The notes: generated by a model from the sequence alone, not told the origin. DNA of 64,000 bases from Buttiauxella agrestis (GCF_900446255.1 NZ_UIGI01000001.1:1018763-1082762), one strand, 5' to 3'. Shown: positions 20,618-33,372, numbered from the stretch's first letter. Translations and numbers: made by a program.

Positions 20618-21492
20618 AACGTTTTGGGATGATGATTGCATTGGTGCTGGCTTGCTCCAGCCAGGCGACACTCGCTAAAAACCTCAATGTGGTTGCCAGT
20701 TTTACGGTGCTGGCTGATATGGCAAAACAGGTTGGCGGTGAGCATGTGACGGTGAAAAGTCTGGTGGGGCCAGATGGTGATCCCCATAGCTTTGAACCTT
20801 CACCACAAGACAGCGTCGCGTTAAGCAAAGCTGACGTGGTTATTGTGAGCGGGCTGGGTATGGAAGGGTGGATGGACCGCCTGGTGAGTGCGTCAGGATA
20901 TAAAGGCAAAGTGATTGTCGCTTCCGAAGGCGTTTCCACTCGTAAAATGGAGGAGGAGGGTAAGCAAGTTACCGACCCGCACGCCTGGAACAGTGCCGAA
21001 AACGGAGCTATCTACGCACAAAATATTACTAAAGCGCTGATGGCTGCCGACCCTGAAGATGCGGCAACAATTAGCGAGAGCGGCACCGAGTATGTCACCC
21101 GCTTGAAGCTGCTGGATAGTTGGGCGAAAACGTGTTTTGAGTCTATTCCAAAATCACACCGCAAAGTGCTCACCAGCCACGATGCATTCGGGTATTTTGG
21201 CCAGGAGTATGGCGTCACTTTCCTGGCGCCAGTGGGTTTTTCAACAGAAGCTGAAGCGAGCGCCAGCGATGTTGCGACACTCATTAAGCAGCTTAAAAAC
21301 CAGCACATCAAAACTTACTTTATTGAGAATCAGACCGACCCTCGCCTGGTAAAACAAATTGCTGCGGCCAGTGGCGCGCAGCCGGGTGGCGAGCTTTATC
21401 CTGAAGCACTTTCACCCGCAGGCGGCCCAGCCAGCACCTATGAAATGGCGTTTAAACACAATGTGGACGCCATCGCTAACAGCATGAAGTGA
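20614..21492 (+). CDS. Periplasmic metal-binding protein (ZnuA/SitA class)
   Basis: 292 residues. Signal peptide (about 1-21), then the cluster A-I fold with metal-ligand candidates in GDPHSFEPSPQD, TDPHAW, SHDAFGYFG and ENQTDPR. It lacks the long His-rich loop of classical ZnuA, so metal choice rests on the Zur box. It would deliver metal to the permease. Last gene of the ATGA-linked operon. Canonical znuACB is expected elsewhere on the chromosome, so this is probably a second system. Confidence 0.88.
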   Translation: MKRFGMMIALVLACSSQATLAKNLNVVASFTVLADMAKQVGGEHVTVKSLVGPDGDPHSFEPSPQDSVALSKADVVIVSGLGMEGWMDRLVSASGYKGKVIVASEGVSTRKMEEEGKQVTDPHAWNSAENGAIYAQNITKALMAADPEDAATISESGTEYVTRLKLLDSWAKTCFESIPKSHRKVLTSHDAFGYFGQEYGVTFLAPVGFSTEAEASASDVATLIKQLKNQHIKTYFIENQTDPRLVKQIAAASGAQPGGELYPEALSPAGGPASTYEMAFKHNVDAIANSMK

Positions 21493-21622
21493 TTTAATCG
21501 GCCAGCAATCGCTGGCCGTTCTGTTTTTTCTGGAACCGCCTCGTATTATCTAATGTAATCCTCTGAAAGCGTCGTTAAGTGCTATCGTGTAAGCCTGCGA
21601 TATGTCTACAATCGGAGCCAAC

Positions 21623-22132
21623 ATGACAGAGAAAACATTGCGTCAATTAAGTCACCAGGTCGGTGAAGCACTGGGTCAGCTCGGTGCCACTCTTACCACT
21701 GCTGAATCTTGTACTGGTGGCTGGATTGCGAAAGTGATTACTGATGTTTCGGGCAGTTCCGCCTGGTTTGAACGCGGCTTTGTTACCTACAGTAATGAAG
21801 CAAAACATCAGATGATTGGTGTTGACAGCGGCACCCTGGAAACTCACGGCGCAGTGAGTGAAGCCGTAGTGCGCGAAATGGCGCAAGGGGCGTTATACGC
21901 GGCCGCAGCTGACTTCGCGGTTGCCGTCAGCGGAATTGCCGGGCCAAATGGCGGCAGTGCTGAAAAACCAGTCGGTACGGTGTGGTTTGGTTTTGCTTCA
22001 AAGAAAGATGGAACGGTTGCACACCATCAATGTTTTGATGGCGACCGTGACTCAGTTCGCCGCCAGGCCACGGAATACGCACTGCAAACTCTGTGGGAAG
22101 AATTTCTCAAAAATAAGCTTGATACTGTATGA
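21623..22132 (+). CDS. pncC: Nicotinamide-nucleotide amidohydrolase PncC
   Basis: 169 residues from ATG 21623, chosen over ATG 21602 because CGGAG precedes it and MTEKTLRQLS aligns with the E. coli start. The CinA C-terminal domain motifs TTAESCTGGW and SGIAGPNGG are clear. It deamidates NMN to nicotinate mononucleotide in pyridine-nucleotide recycling. Its stop codon lies inside the recA operator. Confidence 0.93.
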   Translation: MTEKTLRQLSHQVGEALGQLGATLTTAESCTGGWIAKVITDVSGSSAWFERGFVTYSNEAKHQMIGVDSGTLETHGAVSEAVVREMAQGALYAAAADFAVAVSGIAGPNGGSAEKPVGTVWFGFASKKDGTVAHHQCFDGDRDSVRRQATEYALQTLWEEFLKNKLDTV

Positions 22133-22146
22133 CCATACAGTATAAT
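22119..22146 (+). promoter_or_regulatory. recA promoter with LexA (SOS) box
   Basis: TTGATA, a 16-bp spacer and TATAAT. The spacer is itself the LexA box CTGTATGACCATACAG (22125-22140), a near-perfect palindrome. LexA therefore blocks both promoter elements, as in E. coli recA. The box covers the pncC stop codon at 22130. Confidence 0.97.
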
Positions 22147-22170
22147 TGGCACAACAAAACAGCATAGTAA

Positions 22171-23280
<1,110 letters not shown>

Positions 23281-23287
23281 ATCCCAT

Positions 23288-23314
23288 AAGGGCTGCTACG
23301 GCAGCCCTTGTTTG
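23288..23314 (+). terminator. recA terminator
   Basis: AAGGGCTGC and GCAGCCCTT arms around TACG, followed by GTTTGTTT, between recA and recX. In E. coli partial read-through here supplies RecX. Confidence 0.85.
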
Positions 23315-23355
23315 TTTCTGCGTAACAACATTTTCTTTTAAACAGGTTATCCGCT

Positions 23356-23856
23356 ATGCCTGCTGAATCTACTTCCCGCCGCAGCCCATATTCCCGATTA
23401 TTAGACAAAGCCACTCGCATTTTGGCGATGCGCGATCACAGCGAACAAGAACTTCGTCGCAAACTGACGGCCCAGCCGACTTTTCCCGGAAAACCAAAAA
23501 CAGACGAAGATCCTTTTACGCCAGAAGATATCGAAAAGGTAATTGCCTGGTGTTATGAACATCGCTGGCTGGATGACGAACTTTTCGCAACACGCTTTAT
23601 CGCCAGTCGTGGCCGCAAAGGTTATGGCCCGCAGCGTATTCGCCAGGAATTACAAAGCAAAGGTATTTCGCGAGAGACGGGGGAAGCCGCTATGCTGAAT
23701 TGCGAAATAGACTGGCAGGTGATGGCACAAGAAATTGCTGAGCGAAAATTTGGTGAGCCGCTTCCAACAGAATGGAAAGAACGAGCCAGGGTGCAGCGCT
23801 TTCTTCTATACCGCGGATTCTTCATGGAAGATATCCAGGGCGTTTATTCACGGTAA
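23356..23856 (+). CDS. recX: Regulatory protein RecX
   Basis: 166 residues, same length as E. coli RecX. Three-helix repeats typical of the family ([41 protein letters not shown]) are visible. It binds RecA filaments and limits their extension. 75 bp downstream of recA, behind the terminator. Confidence 0.95.
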   Translation: MPAESTSRRSPYSRLLDKATRILAMRDHSEQELRRKLTAQPTFPGKPKTDEDPFTPEDIEKVIAWCYEHRWLDDELFATRFIASRGRKGYGPQRIRQELQSKGISRETGEAAMLNCEIDWQVMAQEIAERKFGEPLPTEWKERARVQRFLLYRGFFMEDIQGVYSR

Positions 23857-23983
23857 ATATCTAAATTTTGCCGATTAGGGCCACGCGGGATTTTACTTCC
23901 CCGATAAGAAAACTTATCTTATTCCCACTTTTTCCAGGCAAACAGGTCAAGACCAAAGCACCAAAATTGGCTATGACCGGTTT

Positions 23984-24000
23984 GCTAACTCCTCGTTAGC
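23984..24000. other. Short hairpin before alaS
   Basis: GCTAAC-TCCTC-GTTAGC lies 17 bp upstream of the alaS ATG. In E. coli AlaRS represses its own gene by binding a palindrome near the promoter; whether this element has that role is unknown. Confidence 0.4.
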
Positions 24001-24017
24001 TTGATTTCAGGATAATT

Positions 24018-26645
<2,628 letters not shown>

Positions 26646-26667
26646 GTAAAAAAATAAAGTGCAGACA

Positions 26668-26697
26668 GACGCCATAGCTCATTCAGGTTATGGCGTC
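26668..26697 (+). terminator. Hairpin after alaS
   Basis: GACGCCATA and TATGGCGTC arms, 22 bp beyond the alaS stop. The following sequence is only weakly T-rich, so termination may be partial. Confidence 0.55.
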
Positions 26698-26894
26698 TTA
26701 CTAATTTGCACACACTCAATAATGATAAAGTCAGGTTAAAGTCCCGTATATCGGCTAGACTTAGTCATAACAGAATGTAGTGTCGTGGCCGTTCACACTT
26801 TATGTGTTTGTCACTACTTACTTTTTGGCGTATATGATGGAGAATGCCGGGATACAGAGAGACCCGACTCTTTTAATCTTTCAAGGAGCAAAGA

Positions 26895-27080
26895 ATGCTG
26901 ATTCTAACTCGTCGAGTTGGTGAGACCCTCATGATTGGGGATGAGGTGACCGTGACAGTACTTGGGGTAAAAGGTAACCAGGTTCGTATTGGTGTTAACG
27001 CCCCTAAGGAAGTTTCTGTTCACCGTGAAGAGATCTACCAACGTATCCAGGCTGAAAAATCGCAACAAACGAGTTACTAA
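26895..27080 (+). CDS. csrA: Carbon storage regulator CsrA
   Basis: 61 residues. The [16 protein letters not shown] start and the RNA-contact segment VSVHREEIY match E. coli CsrA. A homodimeric RNA-binding protein that blocks translation at GGA motifs and controls glycogen, motility and biofilm. AAGGAGC ribosome-binding site. Confidence 0.98.
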   Translation: MLILTRRVGETLMIGDEVTVTVLGVKGNQVRIGVNAPKEVSVHREEIYQRIQAEKSQQTSY

Positions 27081-27087
27081 AGTTACT

Positions 27088-27122
27088 GCGTCTCGCTAAC
27101 CACTAGCGAGACGCTTCGTTTT
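27088..27122 (+). terminator. csrA terminator
   Basis: An 11-bp perfect stem (GCGTCTCGCTA / TAGCGAGACGC) with loop ACCAC, then TTCGTTTT. Confidence 0.92.
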
Positions 27123-27316
27123 ACAGGCTTATTTTCTTCGCATTACCTCGCAATACCTCCCATGTTTCCTGTCATCATCATAAATTCTCACTTGCCCTAA
27201 TCGCTTTCTTTTCGCCATTACCCCTATCTTGCTTGTTGATAAAACACTCTTTTTGCCGTGAATTCGCCCGAATTGTGTGTGAAGTGTGCAATTAAAAATT
27301 AGTTGGGAAAAATTGT

Positions 27317-27344
27317 TTGACTTATAAGTGCGGGAAAGTAATAT
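27317..27344 (+). promoter_or_regulatory. Promoter of the tRNA-Ser/tRNA-Arg operon
   Basis: TTGACT, a 16-bp spacer, TAATAT and a GC-rich discriminator (GTGCGCC). This is the pattern of stringently controlled stable-RNA promoters. It lies 62 bp before the first tRNA. Confidence 0.75.
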
Positions 27345-27406
27345 GTGCGCCACGCAGTGCCGATGAGCAGAAACAAGTTCAACGGTACACCTCGAAAGAG
27401 GCGTGT

Positions 27407-27499
27407 GGTGAGGTGGCCGAGAGGCTGAAGGCGCTCCCCTGCTAAGGGAGTATGCGGTCAAAAGCTGCATCCGGGGTTCGAATCCCCGCCTCACCGCCA
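27407..27499 (+). tRNA. serV: tRNA-Ser (GCT)
   Basis: 93 nt with a long variable arm and encoded CCA. The anticodon GCT (27441-27443) sits between the CTCCC and GGGAG anticodon-stem arms; the T-loop GGTTCGAATCC is present. It reads AGC/AGU codons. Confidence 0.98.
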
Positions 27500-27503
27500 T
27501 TTT

Positions 27504-27580
27504 GCACCCATAGCTCAGCTGGATAGAGTACTCGGCTACGAACCGAGCGGTCGGAAGTTCGAATCTTCCTGGGTGCACCA
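27504..27580 (+). tRNA. tRNA-Arg (ACG), copy 1
   Basis: 77 nt with acceptor pairing GCACCCA/TGGGTGC, anticodon ACG (read as ICG after deamination), T-loop TTCGAAT and encoded CCA. Matches the argV/Y/Z/Q group. Confidence 0.98.
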
Positions 27581-27713
27581 TTCTTCCTCCTACCACGTAG
27601 CACTGGTAGTGTTCCAAAGAAAGGTAATTTCTTAGCGAGCAGCAGGGAGAAAAACGTTGCTCACGCAACGGCCCGTCAGGGCAAGCACCGCGAGTAACGC
27701 TCCGGATGCACCA
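27581..27713 (+). ncRNA. RtT-like spacer RNA with tRNA-tail remnant, copy 1
   Basis: The spacer contains AACGTTGCTCACGCAACGGC and ends in CTCCGGATGCACCA, a duplicate of an argV-type tRNA 3' end. The same module recurs after the last tRNA-Arg (28133-28266). It resembles the RtT RNA family released during processing of arginine/tyrosine tRNA operons. Family assignment is from memory. Confidence 0.5.
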
Positions 27714-27776
27714 TCTTGTTGATGTTGTTTAGAACAACAAACAGCATTAAGTCAGCAGTAAAAGAAGTAATCCTGT

Positions 27777-27853
27777 GCACCCATAGCTCAGCTGGATAGA
27801 GTACTCGGCTACGAACCGAGCGGTCGGAAGTTCGAATCTTCCTGGGTGCACCA
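27777..27853 (+). tRNA. tRNA-Arg (ACG), copy 2
   Basis: 77 nt, appears identical to copy 1. Start of a tandem ~139-bp tRNA-plus-spacer repeat. Confidence 0.98.
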
Positions 27854-27915
27854 TCTTCTTCGATGTTACGGCAAGTTCAGTGACATTGATTCAGAAGTCA
27901 AAGCAGTAACCCGAT

Positions 27916-27992
27916 GCACCCATAGCTCAGCTGGATAGAGTACTCGGCTACGAACCGAGCGGTCGGAAGTTCGAATCTTCCTGGGTGCACCA
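27916..27992 (+). tRNA. tRNA-Arg (ACG), copy 3
   Basis: 77 nt, appears identical to the other copies. The spacers after copies 2 and 3 (62 and 63 nt) are near-identical, showing recent tandem duplication. Confidence 0.98.
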
Positions 27993-28055
27993 TTCTTTTT
28001 CGATGTTACGGCAAGTTCAGTGGCATTGATTCAGAAGTCAAAGCAGTAACCTGAT

Positions 28056-28132
28056 GCACCCATAGCTCAGCTGGATAGAGTACTCGGCTACGAACCGAGC
28101 GGTCGGAAGTTCGAATCTTCCTGGGTGCACCA
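28056..28132 (+). tRNA. tRNA-Arg (ACG), copy 4
   Basis: 77 nt, appears identical to the other copies; last tRNA of the operon. Confidence 0.98.
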
Positions 28133-28266
28133 TATTCCCCCCAAATACCAGCAATGGTAGCGCTTCAGAGAAATTCAATTTCTCAGCAAGCACAAGGGAA
28201 GATAACGTTGCTTCAGCAACGGCCCGAAGGGCGAGCCTTCGGCGAGTAATCCTCCTGGGTGCACCA
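28133..28266 (+). ncRNA. RtT-like spacer RNA with tRNA-tail remnant, copy 2
   Basis: Contains AACGTTGCTTCAGCAACGGC and a CCCGAAGGGC hairpin, and ends in CTCCTGGGTGCACCA. That end plus the next bases ATATTCCCCCCAA repeats the 3' end and flank of tRNA copy 4. Homologous to 27581-27713. Confidence 0.5.
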
Positions 28267-28429
28267 TATTCCCCCCAAGTTTTACCTCCTGAGTTTCAAA
28301 AACAAAATCCCCAGTAACACCACACAAAACCATTAGTTACCTTCTGAACTATCTCAATTACAAATAAGCGACAATATTATTGGTTTACGCTAAAGTAACG
28401 CCTCAATATTGTGTGATGTGAGGGATGAG

Positions 28430-28996
28430 ATGTACGAACGTTACGACGGTCTGATTTTCGATATGGACGGAACCATCCTCGATACCGAGCCAACACATCG
28501 TAAGGCGTGGCGTGAAACGCTAGCGGGTTATGGTATGCAGTTCGACGAACAGGCAATGGTTGCGTTGAATGGCTCCCCAACCTGGCGTATTGCGCAGGCG
28601 ATTATCGAACTCAATCGTGCAGATCTTGATCCCCACCGTCTTGCGCAGGAAAAAACGCAGGCCGTAAGAGCTATGCTTCTTGATACGGTACGCCCACTTC
28701 CCCTCATTGATGTCGTTAAATCCTGGCATGGTCGTCGGCCAATGGCCGTGGGAACAGGCAGCGAAAGCGATATTGCCGAGGCGCTGCTAAACCACTTAGG
28801 TTTACGTCAGTATTTCTCCGCAGTTGTCGCGGCCGATCATGTTAAAAATCACAAACCCGCTCCTGATACTTTTTTGCTATGCGCTGAATTAATGGGCGTT
28901 GCGCCGCAAAAATGTGTGGTGTTTGAAGATGCCGATTTCGGCCTCGATGCTGCGCGAGCGGCTGGAATGGATGGTGTGGACGTCCGTTTGCTGTGA
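28430..28996 (+). CDS. yqaB: HAD-family fructose-1-phosphate/6-phosphogluconate phosphatase YqaB
   Basis: 188 residues from ATG 28430, the family start MYERYDGLIFDMDGT. HAD motif I DMDGTILD, motif II (GTGSES), the motif III Lys in HVKNHKP and motif IV VFEDADFG are present. Cytoplasmic sugar-phosphate phosphatase. The TGA overlaps the GTG start of yqaA. Confidence 0.95.
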   Translation: MYERYDGLIFDMDGTILDTEPTHRKAWRETLAGYGMQFDEQAMVALNGSPTWRIAQAIIELNRADLDPHRLAQEKTQAVRAMLLDTVRPLPLIDVVKSWHGRRPMAVGTGSESDIAEALLNHLGLRQYFSAVVAADHVKNHKPAPDTFLLCAELMGVAPQKCVVFEDADFGLDAARAAGMDGVDVRLL

Positions 28997-29421
28997 GTGA
29001 GGCGCTTTCGCTTTTTTCGTTATTTACCAGCAGTTTTCTTAGCGCTACTTTATTGCCAGGAAGTTCAGAGGCGGTGCTGATTGCGCTATTAGTTTCAGGC
29101 TCAGGGCCGACCTGGTTACTCATCGTGATAGCAACAATGGGTAATAGCCTTGGAGGCCTGACTAACGTTATTCTGGGGCGGTTTTTCCCGTTACGGGAAA
29201 CGTCGCGCTGGCACGGAAAGGCAAGTGCGTGGCTGGAGCGTTTTGGCCCGGTAACATTATTACTCAGTTGGATGCCTGTAGTCGGCGATCTGCTGTGCCT
29301 GTTAGCTGGCTTATTAAGAATGAGCTGGGGACCGGTAATCTTTTTTTTATGCCTTGGTAAAGCGCTTCGTTATATCGTTGTAGCGGCTGCAACGGTTCAA
29401 GGCATGGCGTGGTGGCACTAA
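28993..29421 (+). CDS. yqaA: Inner-membrane protein YqaA (DedA/SNARE-associated family)
   Basis: 142 residues starting at GTG 28993, overlapping the yqaB stop by 4 bp. Hydrophobic segments and the GNSLGGLTNVILGR plus ATLLPGSSE features fit the YqaA branch of the DedA-like family. Transport function is unproven. Precedes gshA by 79 bp. Confidence 0.92.
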   Translation: MSEALSLFSLFTSSFLSATLLPGSSEAVLIALLVSGSGPTWLLIVIATMGNSLGGLTNVILGRFFPLRETSRWHGKASAWLERFGPVTLLLSWMPVVGDLLCLLAGLLRMSWGPVIFFLCLGKALRYIVVAAATVQGMAWWH

Positions 29422-29426
29422 TTGAG

Positions 29427-29445
29427 TGGAATGATAATTATCACC
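29427..29445. promoter_or_regulatory. Fur-like sequence before gshA
   Basis: AATGATAATTATCA (29430-29443) agrees with much of the Fur consensus GATAATGATAATCATTATC. The right half is weaker, and no iron control of gshA is assumed. Confidence 0.3.
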
Positions 29446-29500
29446 CCCACCTAAAACAATTATGCTTAATAAAAATGAATTCGACAGGCGGGAGGTCAAT

Positions 29501-31057
29501 TTGATCCCGAACGTATCACAGGCGCTGGCCTGGCTGGAAAAGCATCCTCAGGCAGTAAAAGGTATTCATCGTGGTCTTGAGCGTGAAACGCTACGAGTCA
29601 CCCCAGATGGCCAGTTGGCAACAACCGGACACCCGGAAAGCCTTGGTTCAGCGCTGACACACAAATGGATAACCACCGATTTCGCCGAAGCACTGCTGGA
29701 GTTTATCACTCCAGTTGATGGCGACATCGACCATATGCTGACGTTTATGCGCGATCTCCATCGCCATACGGCCCGTGAACTGGGTGACGAGCGCATGTGG
29801 CCGTTGAGCATGCCGTGTTACATCAACGATGGTCAGAACATTGAGCTTGCGCAGTATGGCTCATCCAACAACGGTCGTTTAAAAACGTTATATCGTGAAG
29901 GTTTGAAAAACCGTTACGGTGCGTTGATGCAGACCATCTCTGGCGTTCACTACAACTTCTCGTTGCCGCTGGAGTTCTGGCAGGCACGTCTGGGCGTAGA
30001 AGATGCGCAGAGCGGTAAAGAAGCGATTTCTGCCGGATACTTCCGCCTGATTCGTAACTACTACCGTTTTGGTTGGGTCATTCCTTATTTATTCGGTGCA
30101 TCGCCTGCAATCTGTTCATCCTTCCTGCAAGGGAAGGAAAGCGCATTGCCGTTTGAAAAAACCGAATGCGGCATGAATTACTTACCGTATGCGACTTCAT
30201 TGCGCCTGAGCGATTTGGGTTACACCAATAAATCCCAGAGCAATCTTGGCATCACGTTTAACGATTTGGAGACTTATGTCGCCGGATTGAAACGTGCCAT
30301 TAAGACGCCATCGGAAGAATACGAGCAGATGGGGTTAGAGAAGGACGGCAAGCGTCTTCAAATCAACACCAACGTGCTGCAAATTGAAAATGAACTCTAT
30401 GCACCGATTCGCCCGAAACGCGTCACAGGGCCGGGTGAGTCGCCTTCTGATGCGCTGATGCGTGGCGGGATTGAATATATCGAAGTGCGTTCCCTCGATA
30501 TCAACCCATTCTCGCCAATTGGCGTTGACGAGCAGCAGGTTCGTTTCCTTGATCTGTTTATGATTTGGTGTGTGTTGGCTGACGCACCTGAAATGAGCAG
30601 CGACGAATTGTTATGTACCCGCAAAAACTGGAATCGTGTGATTCTTGAAGGCCGCAAACCGGGCCTGACGCTGGGTATGGGTTGTGAAACTGCGCAACAT
30701 CCGCTGCCAAAAGTGGGTAAAGATCTGTTTGCAGATTTACGCCGCGTTGCCGAAACGCTCGATGGCATTGCCGGAAATACAGAATATCAGGATGTGTGCG
30801 ACCAACTGGTTGCTTGTTTTGACGATCCAGAATTAACGTACTCAGCACGTATTCTGCGGTCTATGATTGATAATGGTATTGGTGGTACAGGGCTTGCGTT
30901 AGCAGAGCAGTACCGTCAGGTTCTGGTACAAGAGCCGCTGGAGATTTTGACTGAAGAAGTATTACAGAAAGAGTGTGATGCTTCATGGCAGCGCCAGCGC
31001 GATATCGAGGCCAGTGATACTGAGCCGTTTGATGTCTGGCTTGAAAGTCACTCTTGA
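29501..31057 (+). CDS. gshA: Glutamate-cysteine ligase
   Basis: 518 residues from TTG 29501, the same length and rare start codon as E. coli gshA. GGGAGG lies directly upstream; an in-frame ATG at 29462 would add 13 unrelated residues. Catalyses the first, rate-setting step of glutathione synthesis. Family segments [23 protein letters not shown] and [10 protein letters not shown] are conserved. Confidence 0.96.
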   Translation: MIPNVSQALAWLEKHPQAVKGIHRGLERETLRVTPDGQLATTGHPESLGSALTHKWITTDFAEALLEFITPVDGDIDHMLTFMRDLHRHTARELGDERMWPLSMPCYINDGQNIELAQYGSSNNGRLKTLYREGLKNRYGALMQTISGVHYNFSLPLEFWQARLGVEDAQSGKEAISAGYFRLIRNYYRFGWVIPYLFGASPAICSSFLQGKESALPFEKTECGMNYLPYATSLRLSDLGYTNKSQSNLGITFNDLETYVAGLKRAIKTPSEEYEQMGLEKDGKRLQINTNVLQIENELYAPIRPKRVTGPGESPSDALMRGGIEYIEVRSLDINPFSPIGVDEQQVRFLDLFMIWCVLADAPEMSSDELLCTRKNWNRVILEGRKPGLTLGMGCETAQHPLPKVGKDLFADLRRVAETLDGIAGNTEYQDVCDQLVACFDDPELTYSARILRSMIDNGIGGTGLALAEQYRQVLVQEPLEILTEEVLQKECDASWQRQRDIEASDTEPFDVWLESHS

Positions 31058-31065
31058 TACAAAAG

Positions 31066-31139
31066 AAAAAGGCCACAATGAGTGTGGCCAAAATATTCAT
31101 CTCTGAATCAGGGATGATGATAACAAATGCGCGTCTTTC
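31066..31139 (-). ncRNA. micA: MicA small RNA
   Basis: Read on the minus strand from 31139: GAAAGACGCGC, then the unstructured ATTTGTTATCATCATCCCTG target-pairing region, then a GGCCACA/TGTGGCC hairpin and a T-run. This matches E. coli MicA, which represses ompA and other porin mRNAs through Hfq in the envelope-stress response. Located between gshA and luxS as in E. coli. The terminator hairpin also serves gshA on the plus strand. Confidence 0.95.
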
Positions 31140-31144
31140 ATATA

Positions 31145-31174
31145 CTCAGAGTAGCGTAGGAAAGAATGGTTCAT
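31145..31174 (-). promoter_or_regulatory. Sigma-E type promoter of micA
   Basis: On the minus strand TGAACC and TCTGA are spaced 17 bp apart and the -10 lies about 6 bp before the MicA 5' end, fitting the sigma-E pattern GGAACTT/TCTGA. Confidence 0.65.
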
Positions 31175-31212
31175 TTTATTTTTAAAAAAAATCACTTATC
31201 GGAGGTTGTCAG

Positions 31213-31728
31213 ATGCCGTTGTTGGATAGCTTCACCGTTGACCATACCCGCATGGGCGCACCAGCAGTGCGTGTGGCCAAAACGATGCATACGCCTCATG
31301 GCGATACTATCACTGTATTTGATCTGCGCTTTTGTATCCCGAACAAGGAAGTGATGCCAGAAAAAGGGATTCATACTCTTGAGCACCTTTTTGCTGGATT
31401 TATGCGTGACCACCTGAACGGGAATGGCGTAGAGATTATAGATATTTCACCAATGGGCTGCCGTACAGGCTTCTACATGAGCCTGATTGGTGTGCCTGAA
31501 GAGACTCGCGTTGCTGATGCATGGAAAGCGGCAATGGAAGATGTACTGAAGGTGAAAGAGCAAAACCAGATCCCTGAGCTGAACGTTTACCAGTGTGGTA
31601 CTTACCACATGCACTCGCTGCAAGAGGCGCAGGATATCGCGCGTCATATCCTTGAGCATGGCGTGAGCGTAAACAGCAACGAAGAGCTGGCTCTGCCGAA
31701 AGAGACACTCAAAGAGCTGCACCTGTAG
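31213..31728 (+). CDS. luxS: S-ribosylhomocysteine lyase (AI-2 synthase)
   Basis: 171 residues, standard length. Metal ligands in [15 protein letters not shown] (His54, His58), the Cys in [11 protein letters not shown] and the later metal Cys in VYQCGTYH are visible. It splits S-ribosylhomocysteine to homocysteine and DPD, the AI-2 precursor. A good ribosome-binding site (ATCGGAGG) precedes ATG 31213. Confidence 0.98.
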   Translation: MPLLDSFTVDHTRMGAPAVRVAKTMHTPHGDTITVFDLRFCIPNKEVMPEKGIHTLEHLFAGFMRDHLNGNGVEIIDISPMGCRTGFYMSLIGVPEETRVADAWKAAMEDVLKVKEQNQIPELNVYQCGTYHMHSLQEAQDIARHILEHGVSVNSNEELALPKETLKELHL

Positions 31729-31755
31729 GTCGGATAAGCAACGCGTCATCTGACA
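31724..31755. repeat. REP-like unit at the luxS 3' end
   Basis: TGTAGGTCGGATAAGC...CATCTGACA resembles the REP palindrome. Its first bases include the luxS TAG stop codon. Confidence 0.6.
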
Positions 31756-31771
31756 ATAATGAGTAAATGCA

Positions 31772-31795
31772 AAAAGGGGCCAATCGGCCCCTTTT
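31772..31795. terminator. Bidirectional terminator between luxS and emrB
   Basis: AAAAGGGGCC-AATC-GGCCCCTTTT: a GC stem with an A-tract on one side and a T-tract on the other, between convergent luxS and emrB. Confidence 0.9.
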
Positions 31796-31818
31796 GTATT
31801 TCTGACATTCTGTCTGAC

Positions 31819-33357
31819 TTAGTGCGCTCCACCGCCGCCGCCACCGGCACCAAACGGTGGTTTGGCAAACCACACCAACCCCAACAGCAGAATAAAGACT
31901 CCCGCTGAGAACCAGAAAATCTCATTGGCCGAAATAATCAGCCCCTGGTTGGTAATCTGCTGCGCAATATAGCCAGAGGCTTGTTGCGGCGACATACCGA
32001 GATTTTCGAGCTGCGAATACATCTGCTGCGCATTCGGGTTAAATGGCGTGACCGACTCCGTTAACTGCGCGTGGTGCAACGCTTCGCGGTTAGTCCAAAG
32101 CGTCGTGGTTATCGACGTACCAATCGAACCGGCAAGGGTTCGGGTAAAGTTCGACAAACTTGATGCTGCCGCCATGCGCTCAGGCGGTAAACCGGAAAGG
32201 GTAATCGTCGTCAAGGGCATAAAGAAACAGGCCACAGCGAAGCCCTGAATGAATTGCGGCCAGGCTGACCCGCCAAAATCCATTCCCGGTTCAAAGGTAT
32301 AAGCACGCCAGTAGAAACAGACGGCGTACATAATAAAGCTGAACGTCACCAGCCGCCGCATATCGAGCTTGTGAGCAAAGCGCCCGATAATCGGCGATAG
32401 CAGAACCGGAATGATCCCGACCGGTGCCGACGCCAGACCCGCCCAGGTTGCCGTGTAGCCATATACCTCCTGCAATAGCTGCGGCAGCAAAACAATTGCG
32501 CCGAAGTAGAGCATATAGGCGAGACTGATACACAGACACCCGATGGTAAAGTTTCGCGATTTAAACAGCGACAAATCAACGATCGGATTGTCGTCCGTCA
32601 GCTCCCAGACAATCAAGAAGCTTATCGCCACCACCGCGACGACAGTCAGAACCACCACTTCGGTTGAGTTAAACCAATCCAGCTCTTTACCACGGTCGAG
32701 CATGATTTGCAGGCTACCAATGCCCACAACCAACAGCGCAAGGCCGATGGCATCAATGCGACGATGCTCGGTTTTAGTTTCGCGCCCACGAAGCGTTTGC
32801 AGCGTCAGCAGAACCACCACCGCACCGATCGGCACGTTGATAAAGAAGATCCAACCCCAGTGGTAGTTATCACTGATATAACCACCGAGAATTGGCCCAC
32901 AAATTGGCGCTACGATAACCGTCATCGACCACAGCGCCAGAGCGATACTTCGCTTAGCAGGCGGATAGTTGTTCAGCAGCAGACTTTGTGAGAGCGGAAT
33001 CAACGGCCCGGCAACAATCCCCTGGATAACGCGGAAGAAAATCAGCATCTCCAGGCTTTTGGACACGCCGCATGCCCATGATGCCAACACGAACAGAATC
33101 GTTGACCACATGAACAGCTTCACTTCACCAAGGCGCTTGGCGAGCCACCCGGTTATTGGAATGGAGATGGCGTTCGCTACCCCAAACGAGGTAATAACCC
33201 AGGTTCCCTGGCTCAATGATGAGCCAAGGTTCCCGGCGATAGTCGGAATTGCCACGTTGGCGATGGTAGAGTCCAGCACCTGCATAAAGGTCGCCAATGA
33301 CAAGGCGATGGTCATAATGACCAGTGGAGCACCTTCCAGCGGTTTCTGCTGTTTCAT
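31819..33357 (-). CDS. emrB: Multidrug efflux MFS transporter subunit EmrB
   Basis: 512 residues, 14-helix DHA2-type MFS protein. The N-terminal LDSTIANVAIP and the GWRW-like loop replaced by YHWGWIFFINVP are family hallmarks. The C-terminus carries a Gly-rich tail. With EmrA and TolC it forms a tripartite pump for uncouplers and hydrophobic drugs. Only 15 bp downstream of emrA. Confidence 0.96.
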   Translation of the reverse strand: MKQQKPLEGAPLVIMTIALSLATFMQVLDSTIANVAIPTIAGNLGSSLSQGTWVITSFGVANAISIPITGWLAKRLGEVKLFMWSTILFVLASWACGVSKSLEMLIFFRVIQGIVAGPLIPLSQSLLLNNYPPAKRSIALALWSMTVIVAPICGPILGGYISDNYHWGWIFFINVPIGAVVVLLTLQTLRGRETKTEHRRIDAIGLALLVVGIGSLQIMLDRGKELDWFNSTEVVVLTVVAVVAISFLIVWELTDDNPIVDLSLFKSRNFTIGCLCISLAYMLYFGAIVLLPQLLQEVYGYTATWAGLASAPVGIIPVLLSPIIGRFAHKLDMRRLVTFSFIMYAVCFYWRAYTFEPGMDFGGSAWPQFIQGFAVACFFMPLTTITLSGLPPERMAAASSLSNFTRTLAGSIGTSITTTLWTNREALHHAQLTESVTPFNPNAQQMYSQLENLGMSPQQASGYIAQQITNQGLIISANEIFWFSAGVFILLLGLVWFAKPPFGAGGGGGGAH

Positions 33358-33372
33358 ACAAGCTCCGCTTTG

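Noticed and set aside
27129-27668. 179-residue minus-strand frame
   Set aside because: Runs through tRNA-Ser and tRNA-Arg genes, so it is an artefact.
28119-28278. Duplicated tRNA-Arg 3' end as attachment sites of an integrated element
   Set aside because: Only about 130 bp lie between the repeats, with no integrase. The RtT-like module explains the duplication better.
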